Source: CAZCVI01 sp964502145
GTDB lineage: Bacteria > Acidobacteriota > Aminicenantia > UBA2199
DNA: 64,000 nt
Direction: 5' to 3'
Assembly: GCA_964502145.1 (NCBI GenBank)
Contig: CAZCVI010000033.1
Location: 1-64,000 of the forward strand
The translations under genes and the position numbers were made by a program. Positions 7,781-15,938 of this stretch are shown here, one piece after another; the stretch's first letter is position 1; each line of letters begins with the position of its first letter. The notes below the pieces were generated by a model that searched no databases, was not told the origin of the DNA, and saw only the letters and a list, made by a program, of their open reading frames with translations.

Positions 7781-8233
7781 ATGGAACAACCAGTAATATC
7801 GAAAAAATTAATTACCGTCTCCCTGATTCTGTTTGTGTTCACATTGGTTTTTGCATGTGGCACTTCCCTCTTCGCCACTGGCGAGGGGCGGTTCATACAG
7901 GTCACGTTGAAAGACAACAGCATGCTGAAATTTGAATGCGACTCGTTTCTGTTTAATTGGGTAACTCCCGAAGTAAAAGATGAAATTACCTGTGACTCCA
8001 CTGCCTTTGCAATAAGTGAAATAGATGAGATCCGTGTGTTGAACGAGGGTTTAAATAACTGCGATAGTAAAGATGGTGATTGGTTATTCGAGGTCGTTTT
8101 TAAAGATAAGGAGCGACGCTCGATCCAGGGATTCATCCCATTGTCGGCAAAAGAAGTAACCGGTGTATTGTTTGGGACTACCGAGGAACGGACGATTGCC
8201 TTGGAAAATATCAGCACTGTTAGCTTTCAATAA
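7781..8233 (+). CDS. Small exported hypothetical protein
   Basis: This is a 150-aa protein of unknown function. Residues 9-30 form a hydrophobic signal segment with LVFACGTSLFA. A cut after FATG would give a soluble periplasmic protein, while the Cys could act as a poor lipobox (VFAC). The mature part is about 120 residues, acidic and rich in predicted beta-strand. Translation is marked by a strong TAGGAGGT 8 nt before the ATG. It sits directly before the large secreted protein and may work with it; that is inferred from position only. Confidence 0.8.
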   Translation: MEQPVISKKLITVSLILFVFTLVFACGTSLFATGEGRFIQVTLKDNSMLKFECDSFLFNWVTPEVKDEITCDSTAFAISEIDEIRVLNEGLNNCDSKDGDWLFEVVFKDKERRSIQGFIPLSAKEVTGVLFGTTEERTIALENISTVSFQ

Positions 8234-8274
8234 GCCAATGGTACTCAGAAAACATTTAACAGGAGAAAGAGTTG

Positions 8275-11200
8275 ATGATAAAAAATAAACTATTTCAAAA
8301 TCTAAAGAATAACGCCCTTGTTTTGGCGTTATTTTTAGTGCTTTTTGGTGTGGTCTCCGCCCAGGTATTGGCTACTAATTGGCTAACGGTTCGTTCCGAA
8401 CAGGCGGGAACATGTCGTGGCGTGATCTGGGCCAATAACCAGTACGTGGCCGTAGGGGATGCGGGGTTGGTCATGACCAGTCCGGACGGGAAAGCTTGGA
8501 CCAAGCGTACTTCCGGTTCCACCCGTAATTTTTATGCCGTGACCTATGGTAATGGTTTATATGTGGCGGTCGGGTATCACGGGATTGTGTATACCAGTCC
8601 CAACGGGACCACTTGGACCGAGCGTATACCTTTTACTACCGATGGTGTGAGTTTTACCTCCATTGCTTATAATGGCACCGATTTGTTTGTGGCCGGTGGT
8701 GTGGGTCGTGTGGCTATCAGCCCCGACGGCATTACCTGGACCCCTGTGGCTGCCGGTATTAGCAACCAGTTGAGCGGCATGTATTATGCAAACGGCAAGT
8801 TTATTGCCGCTGCCAGTGGCCCCAATGCTTTTTCCAGTACAAATGGTGTGTCTTGGACAAGATTAACCCTCCCAGGCGCCGATCCATACCTGAACAATAT
8901 TTCTATTTGTTATGGGAATGGTTTATGGGTGTTGGGTGGTGGCAAAGGTCAGATTTTCACCAGCCCCAATGGCACTACCTGGACCAAGCGGAATTCTGGG
9001 CAGATTAACCACGTCATGGCATTGACCTGGACCGGACAGCATTATGTGGGTTGTGGTGATGCCAACAATGTGGGTTGTTCTATGGTCATGGCTAGTGAGG
9101 ACGGCATAACCTGGGTGCGCGATCGGACCGATAAATACCGTGGCTTACTGGGCACTGCCAGCAATGGCACCCATGTGGTTTGCGTGGGCATCAAAGAACT
9201 AATTGTCTGGAATACCGTTGGTGGTGTGGGTGATGGCAATGGCTGTGCCAATACTCCGCCCCCGCCTGTTGGCCCCACCATTACTATTACTTCCCCTACC
9301 AGCACTACCAAATGGGCCCCCGGTGCCACCCAGAACATTACCTGGAGAAGCTCTAAAAAATACGACCACGTGGATATCGAATATTATAACGGCAAGAGCT
9401 GGTCAGTAGTTGTAAGTGGGACAGCCGATGATGGTTCTCATCCTTGGGTTGTTCCCAATACGCCCACCACCAGTGCCAGAATTTGGATGAAGGGTTTTGA
9501 AACGGCGGGTAATGCGGCTGATTATTCCGACTATTTTACCATTAGCGGCACCGCACCCACCGAGAACAGTATCAACATAACGTATCCCAATGGCGGTGAA
9601 ACGTTACCCGCAGGTGGCCAACAGAATATCACCTGGAGGACTACCGGCAATATCAATACCGTGGATATCGAATATACCCTGGATGGAACAAAATGGACAC
9701 CCATGGTTACCGGTACAGCAAATGATGGGTCCTATATCTGGACTGTGCCCACGACTATGTCAACCAAATGCAAAATCTGGATGAAAGGGTGGGGCACAAA
9801 CGGTAATGACACCGATTACACGGATGCGACTTTCTCTATTGGTGCTTCTATTATTATTACCGCTCCCAATGGTGGCGAGAATTGGAGTGCAGGTTCCACC
9901 CAAAACATTACTTGGAATACCGTGGGTACAGTGGGTAATGTTAAAGTAGATTATTCTCTTAATATGGGTAATAGTTGGGCCAACATTGTCCCTTCTACAC
10001 CCAATGATGGTTCCCTTCCTTGGACTTTACCCGCCACGCAATCCTCGCAATGTTTGGTCCGGCTCAGCGAGATTTCGGGTGGTAAAGTTAGCGATACAAG
10101 CAACGCCGTGTTTACTATCGGTGGTGAGCCCTCGCTGGTAGTGGATAAATCTGCGCTGACGTTCAGTGCTGTACAAGCTCATGCAGATCAGGGTATTCAG
10201 ACTATCAATATTACGAATGGTGGCGGTGGTACACTGAACTGGAATGCCTCTTCCAATGCCGCGTGGTTAACTATTGCTCCAAGCTCTGGAACTGGCAATG
10301 GGCCGCTGGCCGTGTATGCCAATCCCAGTGGTTTGGATATAGGGACTTATACTGGCACGATCACCATTACTGATACAAAAGCGACCAACTCTCCCCTGAA
10401 TATTACCGTGACCTTTCATGTGCTGGGTTCCGGTCAGGATATGGCACCTTTTGGAACATTGGCTACTCCGATCAATGGAAGTACCGGTGTCAGTGGTTCC
10501 GTGGCTATAACTGGCTGGGCTTTGGATGATATTGAAGTAGCCAGTGTTAAAATTTACCGTCAGGTGAATGGCGAACTCTCTTATATCGGTGATGCTACAT
10601 TTGTCGAAGGTTCACGTCCCGATGTCGAGGTTTCCTATCCTGATTATCCCTATAATTATCGTGCAGGTTGGGGATACATGATGCTCACCAATTTTGTACC
10701 CGATGGTCAGTTGATTTTGACCGCCATTGCCGCCGATAATACAGGGCATGAGTTCGAATTGGGTACCACGACCATCACCTTGGATAACACCCATGCGGTA
10801 AAACCCTTTGGCGCGATTGATTCTCCCAGCCAGGGTGGTACGATCGCGGGTAAACCGTATCGGAACAATGGCTGGGCCTTAACTCCCATGCCCAACAAGA
10901 TACCAACCAACGGTTCTACTATCAATGTGTATATCGATGGCGTGGCTATTGGCAAGGCAACTTATAACTTGTACCGGTCTGATATCGCGCAACTCTTCCC
11001 TGGTTATGCCAACAGCAACAATTCCTGGGGATATTTTGACATTGATACCACTGCTTACAGCAATGGTTTGCATACCATCCAATGGAGTGTTACCGATAAT
11101 GCTGGAAATTCCGATGGTGTGGGTTCACGATATTTTAAGATCATGAATACCAGTGCCAGAAGTGCAGCGGCCACTAGCCAGAGCCAACCGAATACTATTG

Positions 11201-11601
11201 GCTTGTCGCACCATCAATTAAAAGCCAACCTGACCCCCAGTAAGACTTCCCCCAATGCCGTGAGTATAAAAACCGGCTACAGTGATTCCGGTCCGGATAG
11301 CGAAGTAACCCCTGATAGCCAGGGTGTTCTGGATGTGCAGATGAATGAAACCGGGCGTATCCAGATCGCGCTGACCCCGAGTACTACCACCGCGAGAAAT
11401 TGTACCGGTTATATGGTAGTCAATGGTCAGAGGCGTCCTCTTCCCGTGGGTTCATCTTTGGACGCACAGAACGGAGTGTTTTATTGGCAGGCGGGCCCAG
11501 GTTTTGTGGGCCGTTATGACCTCGTTTTCGACATCTCCGAGAACGGAAAAACCAGTAAAAAAGAGATTCATGTAACTATTCTGCCCGGGTCCACCAAATA
11601 A
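8275..11601 (+). CDS. Large multidomain secreted protein (propeller, Ig-like and BACON domains)
   Basis: This 1108-aa protein has a Sec signal peptide (hydrophobic residues about 13-27, likely cleavage after VSA). Residues about 30-310 hold six repeats of the type TSPNGTTWTxR, as in Ycf48/BNR-like beta-propellers. Three beta-sandwich repeats follow (about 325-615), each starting PNGGE/SPTST and carrying QNITW, like the Ser-Thr-rich Kre9/Knh1 family. A BACON-like domain lies near 620-715 (NAAWLTIAPSSGTG), then two Ig-like domains with GWAL motifs (725-835 and 840-955) and a C-terminal Ig-like domain. No sorting tail is evident. The ATG at 8275 is chosen over the TTG at 8272 because AGGAG sits 8 nt before it. 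The role is probably carbohydrate or surface binding. Confidence 0.88.
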   Translation: MIKNKLFQNLKNNALVLALFLVLFGVVSAQVLATNWLTVRSEQAGTCRGVIWANNQYVAVGDAGLVMTSPDGKAWTKRTSGSTRNFYAVTYGNGLYVAVGYHGIVYTSPNGTTWTERIPFTTDGVSFTSIAYNGTDLFVAGGVGRVAISPDGITWTPVAAGISNQLSGMYYANGKFIAAASGPNAFSSTNGVSWTRLTLPGADPYLNNISICYGNGLWVLGGGKGQIFTSPNGTTWTKRNSGQINHVMALTWTGQHYVGCGDANNVGCSMVMASEDGITWVRDRTDKYRGLLGTASNGTHVVCVGIKELIVWNTVGGVGDGNGCANTPPPPVGPTITITSPTSTTKWAPGATQNITWRSSKKYDHVDIEYYNGKSWSVVVSGTADDGSHPWVVPNTPTTSARIWMKGFETAGNAADYSDYFTISGTAPTENSINITYPNGGETLPAGGQQNITWRTTGNINTVDIEYTLDGTKWTPMVTGTANDGSYIWTVPTTMSTKCKIWMKGWGTNGNDTDYTDATFSIGASIIITAPNGGENWSAGSTQNITWNTVGTVGNVKVDYSLNMGNSWANIVPSTPNDGSLPWTLPATQSSQCLVRLSEISGGKVSDTSNAVFTIGGEPSLVVDKSALTFSAVQAHADQGIQTINITNGGGGTLNWNASSNAAWLTIAPSSGTGNGPLAVYANPSGLDIGTYTGTITITDTKATNSPLNITVTFHVLGSGQDMAPFGTLATPINGSTGVSGSVAITGWALDDIEVASVKIYRQVNGELSYIGDATFVEGSRPDVEVSYPDYPYNYRAGWGYMMLTNFVPDGQLILTAIAADNTGHEFELGTTTITLDNTHAVKPFGAIDSPSQGGTIAGKPYRNNGWALTPMPNKIPTNGSTINVYIDGVAIGKATYNLYRSDIAQLFPGYANSNNSWGYFDIDTTAYSNGLHTIQWSVTDNAGNSDGVGSRYFKIMNTSARSAAATSQSQPNTIGLSHHQLKANLTPSKTSPNAVSIKTGYSDSGPDSEVTPDSQGVLDVQMNETGRIQIALTPSTTTARNCTGYMVVNGQRRPLPVGSSLDAQNGVFYWQAGPGFVGRYDLVFDISENGKTSKKEIHVTILPGSTK

Positions 11602-11636
11602 CCAGGGGAACCGGTATTTTATAAATTCCCGCGTGG

Positions 11637-11679
11637 CCTGTGGGGACTCTGCATCATCTGCAAAAAGAGTCCCCACAGG
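11637..11679 (+). terminator. Strong hairpin after the large secreted protein gene
   Basis: CCTGTGGGGACTCT (11637-11650) and AGAGTCCCCACAGG (11666-11679) form a perfect 14-bp stem with a 15-nt loop. No T-run follows, so it is only a possible terminator; it may instead be a processing or stability hairpin that sets this gene off from the rest. Confidence 0.4.
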
Positions 11680-11709
11680 TGCGCGTCTAAAAGATGGAAG
11701 TGCCCGCTT

Positions 11710-11884
11710 CCTGAATTCACCATCATTTTTAAAAAGCACCATGGATAATCGTGGCAAGCTGGACTTACTGGACAAGCTGGACAAGCTGGACAAAATTCAA
11801 AGGTTTTGGAAAGTCCAGTTGGTCCAGAATGTCCAGTATGTCCAGATAGTCCAGTCTTTTCTGAAATGTGATGGTGAATTCAGG
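11710..11884. mobile_element. MITE-like element with GAATTC terminal repeats and GTCCAG array
   Basis: The ends are perfect 15-bp inverted repeats, CCTGAATTCACCATC (11710-11724) and GATGGTGAATTCAGG (11870-11884). Inside lie four CTGGAC units with a 9-bp period (11759, 11768, 11777, 11786), then five GTCCAG units with the same period in the opposite sense (11813-11857). The core folds into a hairpin. It encodes no protein. A second shorter copy lies at 38844-38943. Mobility is inferred from the matching ends; no target duplication is visible. Confidence 0.55.
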
Positions 11885-11918
11885 TCTTTACCATGCCACA
11901 ATTATTTAAGGACGTTTT

Positions 11919-13622
11919 ATGAGATCAGAAAAAGAAAAAAAAGAGTATAGGAAAGTTTTACTTTTAAAAGTACCCCATTGCATTCATCCCGATGCCATAC
12001 CTGAGGGTGACGCTTTTCGTTTAAAACACACCTTCCGGCCCATCCCTTCATTTGCCTTGGCTTCACTGTGTGCCTTCTTGGAAAAGCACAATACCTTCGG
12101 TTATGACATCAAGGCTGTAGATATCAATATCGAAGCCTACCGCAAACTGGGTGTTGCCGTGGATATCTACGAGTACCCCGCCCTATTAGAAGAACACATT
12201 AAAAACCGGGACTATGACGTGCTGGGGATTTCCATCATGTTTGTGTTTAATATCCGCTGGTTGGAAGCGACTGTGGCCCTGTCACGGAAATATCACCCCC
12301 AGGCTAAAATTATCGTGGGTGGCGGATACCCCACTATCTTCCCGGAGAAATGTTTGAAAGACCTTGATGTGGATACCGTGGTGATTGGCGAGGGTGAAGC
12401 CACACTGGTTAATGTCCTCAATCTATACAATGGCTTCTCTGATGCTCCCTTCGAGGAGAAGTACCCGTTGGGTGGCTACGCTGAAAAAAACGCTGATGGG
12501 TCCGTTCACCTCGTGCCCCTGACCCGTTTTATTGATATGAATGACATTCCCGTGGCTGCCTGGCATTACCTCGATGTGGAGAAATATTTTAAGAACAGCG
12601 GCGAACGCATGTTGTCTATTGAGGGCGTCCGTGGCTGCCCGTACCGTTGCACCTTCTGCAATACCCAGCTCTCCTGGGGATACAAACTACGGTACAAAAA
12701 AGTGGATACACTTATTGCCGAGATGCTCGACCTGGATAAGAAATACCACGCCCTATTGCATTTTGTCGACGACAACCGCTCCGTCAATCGCCAATGGATG
12801 ATTGATTTCCTGCACCGGGTATTAGAGAATAATATCGTGTTGGAACCCGTGCCCTCCAGTTTCCATGCCAATCACTTGGATGAGGAGATCGTCGGGTTGT
12901 TGAAAAAAGCCGGTATCAAAACCGTGGGTATTGCCGTGGAAACGGGTTCACCCGAAATGCAAAAACATTTGCAAAAGAACCTCGACTTTGACAAGGTAGA
13001 GAAAGTCGTGGAATGGATCAAGGCGCAAAATATGCGCGTGCATATCAACTATTTATTCGGCTTTCCCAACGAATCCATGGCACAGATCCAACAGACCCTG
13101 GCCGTGGCCCGCCGTTTTAACGCCCATTCCAACCAGTTTTTGATCCTGGTGCCCTATCCCGGCACAAAAATATTTGCAGAAGCCGAGGCTGCCAAACTAC
13201 TACGCTTCGATGAGAATGATCTCGATAACTTTGAGCCCCGCCGTTCCAATTACCTCTATTCCGAGGAATGGAACGCCGCGCAATTGGAAGAGATTATCTA
13301 CGATACCAACATCGAATTGAATTTTATCAACAACCCCTCCCTCAAACAACCCGGCCAGATCGACAATTTTTTGGAATACTGCGAGAACTTGTTGCTCCGT
13401 ATTCCCGGCCATATTGCCTCGTACCTAGTAGTGGCGTATATCTGGAAACAAAAAAACCAGATGGACCTCTATGAAAAAAATTATAGGGATGCCATCCAGT
13501 GTTTTAAAGAAAAAGGGACGTATGAGACTTTTTTTAAGTACTTGGACTGGGACTATCCGGTAGTGAACGAATTTAAGCAATTTCTCCGGGAACAGGGACT
13601 CACGATTCCCTGTCCCGCGTAA
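11919..13622 (+). CDS. B12-binding radical SAM protein
   Basis: This 567-aa enzyme has an N-terminal cobalamin-binding-type domain (about residues 70-175, with VVIGEGEATL) and a radical SAM domain with the [4Fe-4S] motif CPYRCTFC (Cys240, Cys244, Cys247). A C-terminal helical extension follows. Relatives carry out methylations, epimerisations or rearrangements on unactivated carbons, often in natural-product or glycan pathways. Here it precedes pseB by 13 bp, so action on the polysaccharide or a sugar precursor is possible. AAGGA lies 6 nt before the ATG. The substrate cannot be predicted. Confidence 0.9.
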   Translation: MRSEKEKKEYRKVLLLKVPHCIHPDAIPEGDAFRLKHTFRPIPSFALASLCAFLEKHNTFGYDIKAVDINIEAYRKLGVAVDIYEYPALLEEHIKNRDYDVLGISIMFVFNIRWLEATVALSRKYHPQAKIIVGGGYPTIFPEKCLKDLDVDTVVIGEGEATLVNVLNLYNGFSDAPFEEKYPLGGYAEKNADGSVHLVPLTRFIDMNDIPVAAWHYLDVEKYFKNSGERMLSIEGVRGCPYRCTFCNTQLSWGYKLRYKKVDTLIAEMLDLDKKYHALLHFVDDNRSVNRQWMIDFLHRVLENNIVLEPVPSSFHANHLDEEIVGLLKKAGIKTVGIAVETGSPEMQKHLQKNLDFDKVEKVVEWIKAQNMRVHINYLFGFPNESMAQIQQTLAVARRFNAHSNQFLILVPYPGTKIFAEAEAAKLLRFDENDLDNFEPRRSNYLYSEEWNAAQLEEIIYDTNIELNFINNPSLKQPGQIDNFLEYCENLLLRIPGHIASYLVVAYIWKQKNQMDLYEKNYRDAIQCFKEKGTYETFFKYLDWDYPVVNEFKQFLREQGLTIPCPA

Positions 13623-13635
13623 ACAGAGGTGCCTT

Positions 13636-14634
13636 TTGTTAAATGATAAAGTAATATTAATCACCGGTGGAACCGGTAGCTTCGGTCATAAATTCACCGA
13701 GCGCATATTTCAGAATTACAATCCCAGAAAGATCATCATTTATTCCCGCGATGAGTACAAGCAATACTTGATGCAGAAGCGTTTTGAACCTTACCTCAAA
13801 CGGATGCGATTTTTCATAGGCGATGTTCGTGATCAGGAGCGGCTTTACCGTGCTTTTGAAGGGGTGGACGTAGTGATTCATGCCGCTGCCTTAAAACATG
13901 TGCCAGCCATGGAATACAACCCTATCGAGGCGGTTAAAACCAACATCCATGGTGCGGAAAATATTATCAATGCCGCGTTAGACCGGAAGGTAGAGAAAGT
14001 CATTGCCCTGTCCACTGATAAATCCGTGTATCCGGTGAATCTGTATGGGGCGACCAAGATGGTGTCGGACAAACTTTTTGTCAATGCCAATGCCTATCGT
14101 GGCACAAAAGAGATTGCCTTTAGCGTGGTGCGTTATGGTAATGTCGCTGGCAGTCGTGGTTCTGTCATTCCATTTTTTAATTCCTTGTTAGCAAGTGGCA
14201 AGCAGGAGTTGCCGATCACCGATGCGGCTATGACCCGTTTTTGGATCAGTTTGGATGAAGGCGTGGACCTCGTGTTCAGGGCGATTGAAGACTCCCACGG
14301 TAGCGAAATTTATGTCTCCAAGATACCCTCCTTTAAAATCACCGATCTTGCCCAGGCCATGTGTCCCGAAGCCAAACAAGTCGACGTGGGCATGCGCGAG
14401 GGCGAGAAGTTGCATGAATTGATGGTCACTGTCGAGGATTCCCGTACTGCTTATGATTATGGCAAGTTCTTTATTATTTACCCCGATACCAATTGGTGGG
14501 ACAAGAGCCGTCATTTTACTCCCGGCGGTATCAAGGTACAACCCAATTTTGTTTATGCCTCCAACACCAATGACCAGTGGCTCACTGTTGCCGATATCCG
14601 CGAGCGTTTAAGCCAGCTCAATATTGTGCTCTAA
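13636..14634 (+). CDS. pseB: UDP-GlcNAc 4,6-dehydratase (inverting), PseB-type
   Basis: This 332-aa extended SDR enzyme catalyses the first step of pseudaminic acid synthesis: UDP-GlcNAc to UDP-2-acetamido-2,6-dideoxy-L-arabino-hexos-4-ulose. The NAD(P)-binding loop GGTGSFG is at residues 11-17 and the catalytic Tyr137/Lys141 pair is in YGATK. Length and motifs match the FlaA1/PseB group. The start is TTG (13636), preceded by AGAGGT with 6 nt between; no nearer ATG is in frame. pseC follows 2 bp later. Confidence 0.92.
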   Translation: MLNDKVILITGGTGSFGHKFTERIFQNYNPRKIIIYSRDEYKQYLMQKRFEPYLKRMRFFIGDVRDQERLYRAFEGVDVVIHAAALKHVPAMEYNPIEAVKTNIHGAENIINAALDRKVEKVIALSTDKSVYPVNLYGATKMVSDKLFVNANAYRGTKEIAFSVVRYGNVAGSRGSVIPFFNSLLASGKQELPITDAAMTRFWISLDEGVDLVFRAIEDSHGSEIYVSKIPSFKITDLAQAMCPEAKQVDVGMREGEKLHELMVTVEDSRTAYDYGKFFIIYPDTNWWDKSRHFTPGGIKVQPNFVYASNTNDQWLTVADIRERLSQLNIVL

Positions 14635-14636
14635 CC

Positions 14637-15887
14637 ATGTTAAACTACGGAAAACATTGGCTCGACAACGATGATATCGCTGCTATGGCCGCGGTACTAA
14701 AATCGGATTTTCTCACCCAAGGCCCACAGGTAGGTCTATTCGAACAAGCCATTGCTGCCTATGTCGGTTGCCAGTATGCTGTGGCTGTCAGTAGCGGCAC
14801 CGCTGCCCTGCATATTGCTGTGGCCGCATTAAAACAAGAACGGCTTCCCACAGGAAGCATGCCCCCCTTTTCCGGCATTACTGCCCCCAATACTTTTGTA
14901 GCCAGTGCCAATTGTTTGTGCTACAATGGTTTAGAACCCGATTTTGCCGATATTGACCCCCTGAATTATTCGATTGATCCTCTGGCCATAAAAAAACGCC
15001 TGACCCCGCGAACCCGCATCATCATCCCTGTTCATTTCGCTGGACAAGCCTGTGATATGGAAGCCATATCCAGGTTAAAAGAGAATCCAGGCGCGGGATT
15101 TGGCCCATTGTATATCATTGAGGATGCTTCCCACGCGATTGGTAGTCGCTATGCAAATGGGAAACCAGTCGGTTCATGTTGTTACTCTGATATGACCGTT
15201 TTTTCCTTTCACCCGGTTAAAACCATTGCCACCGGTGAGGGCGGTCTCATTACCACCAATGATAAAGACCTGTACGAACGTTTGCTGTTGCTGCGCAGTC
15301 ATGGTATCACCAAGGACCATGCCAAATTAAAATATCATCACACTAGCTTCGCTCCTCTTGACCCCGTATTTGCCGATGATGTCGCTCCAGCCGCGCCCTG
15401 GTATTATGAAATGCAAGCCCTCGGTTTTAATTATCGTATGACCGATATACAGGCCGCGTTAGGCACCAGTCAGATGAAAAAGATCGCTGGGTTTGTCACG
15501 CGCCGCCGCCAGATCGTGGACATGTATAACCTGGCCTTTAAATCCCTTAACGGCGTAACCATCCCCTATGAAAAACCCGGTCTGTACTCCGCGTTTCACC
15601 TCTATGTATTAAAATTTGATTTCGCCTACCTCTGCAAAAGTCGCCCACAGGTGATGAAAGAGCTGCTTCAACAGGGCATTGGCACCCAGGTGCATTATAT
15701 TCCTGTTCATTTACAACCCTTTTACCGCGAAAATTTCTCCTTCACACCCGGCGATTTTCCCCATGCCGAAGCTTACTATCAACAATGTCTCAGTATCCCG
15801 CTGTATCCCAAAATGACAGATGCCGAGGTAGAACAGGTTATCACTGCCATCGTGGCTTTAACCGAACCAAAACACGGCAATAAATAA
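14637..15887 (+). CDS. pseC: UDP-4-keto-sugar aminotransferase, PseC-type
   Basis: This 416-aa PLP-dependent DegT/DnrJ/EryC1 aminotransferase performs the second pseudaminic acid step, adding the 4-amino group to the PseB product. It shows VAVSSGTAALHIA near residues 52-64, EDASHAIGS for PLP binding and the Schiff-base Lys in FSFHPVKTIATGEGG. The frame is open further upstream, but the ATG at 14637 begins the usual MLNYGKHW start and lies just after the pseB stop. Confidence 0.92.
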   Translation: MLNYGKHWLDNDDIAAMAAVLKSDFLTQGPQVGLFEQAIAAYVGCQYAVAVSSGTAALHIAVAALKQERLPTGSMPPFSGITAPNTFVASANCLCYNGLEPDFADIDPLNYSIDPLAIKKRLTPRTRIIIPVHFAGQACDMEAISRLKENPGAGFGPLYIIEDASHAIGSRYANGKPVGSCCYSDMTVFSFHPVKTIATGEGGLITTNDKDLYERLLLLRSHGITKDHAKLKYHHTSFAPLDPVFADDVAPAAPWYYEMQALGFNYRMTDIQAALGTSQMKKIAGFVTRRRQIVDMYNLAFKSLNGVTIPYEKPGLYSAFHLYVLKFDFAYLCKSRPQVMKELLQQGIGTQVHYIPVHLQPFYRENFSFTPGDFPHAEAYYQQCLSIPLYPKMTDAEVEQVITAIVALTEPKHGNK

Positions 15888-15938
15888 TAATTATAGAATT
15901 TTCGAATTATCGAACCTTAGATAATCAAAGGATGTTTC

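Larger units (their letters stand above)
11602..11918. other. Intergenic region with hairpin and inverted-repeat element
   Basis: This 317-bp gap inside the gene string holds a 14-bp-stem hairpin (11637-11679) and the TIR-bounded minisatellite element (11710-11884). AAGGA lies just before the radical SAM gene at 11919. Frames read through here on both strands are artefacts of the 9-bp repeats, which never shift frame. Confidence 0.6.

Noticed and set aside
11452..11793. - strand frame with Ser-Ser-Leu repeats
   Set aside because: It is produced by the CTGGAC units and antisense reading of the large secreted protein gene.
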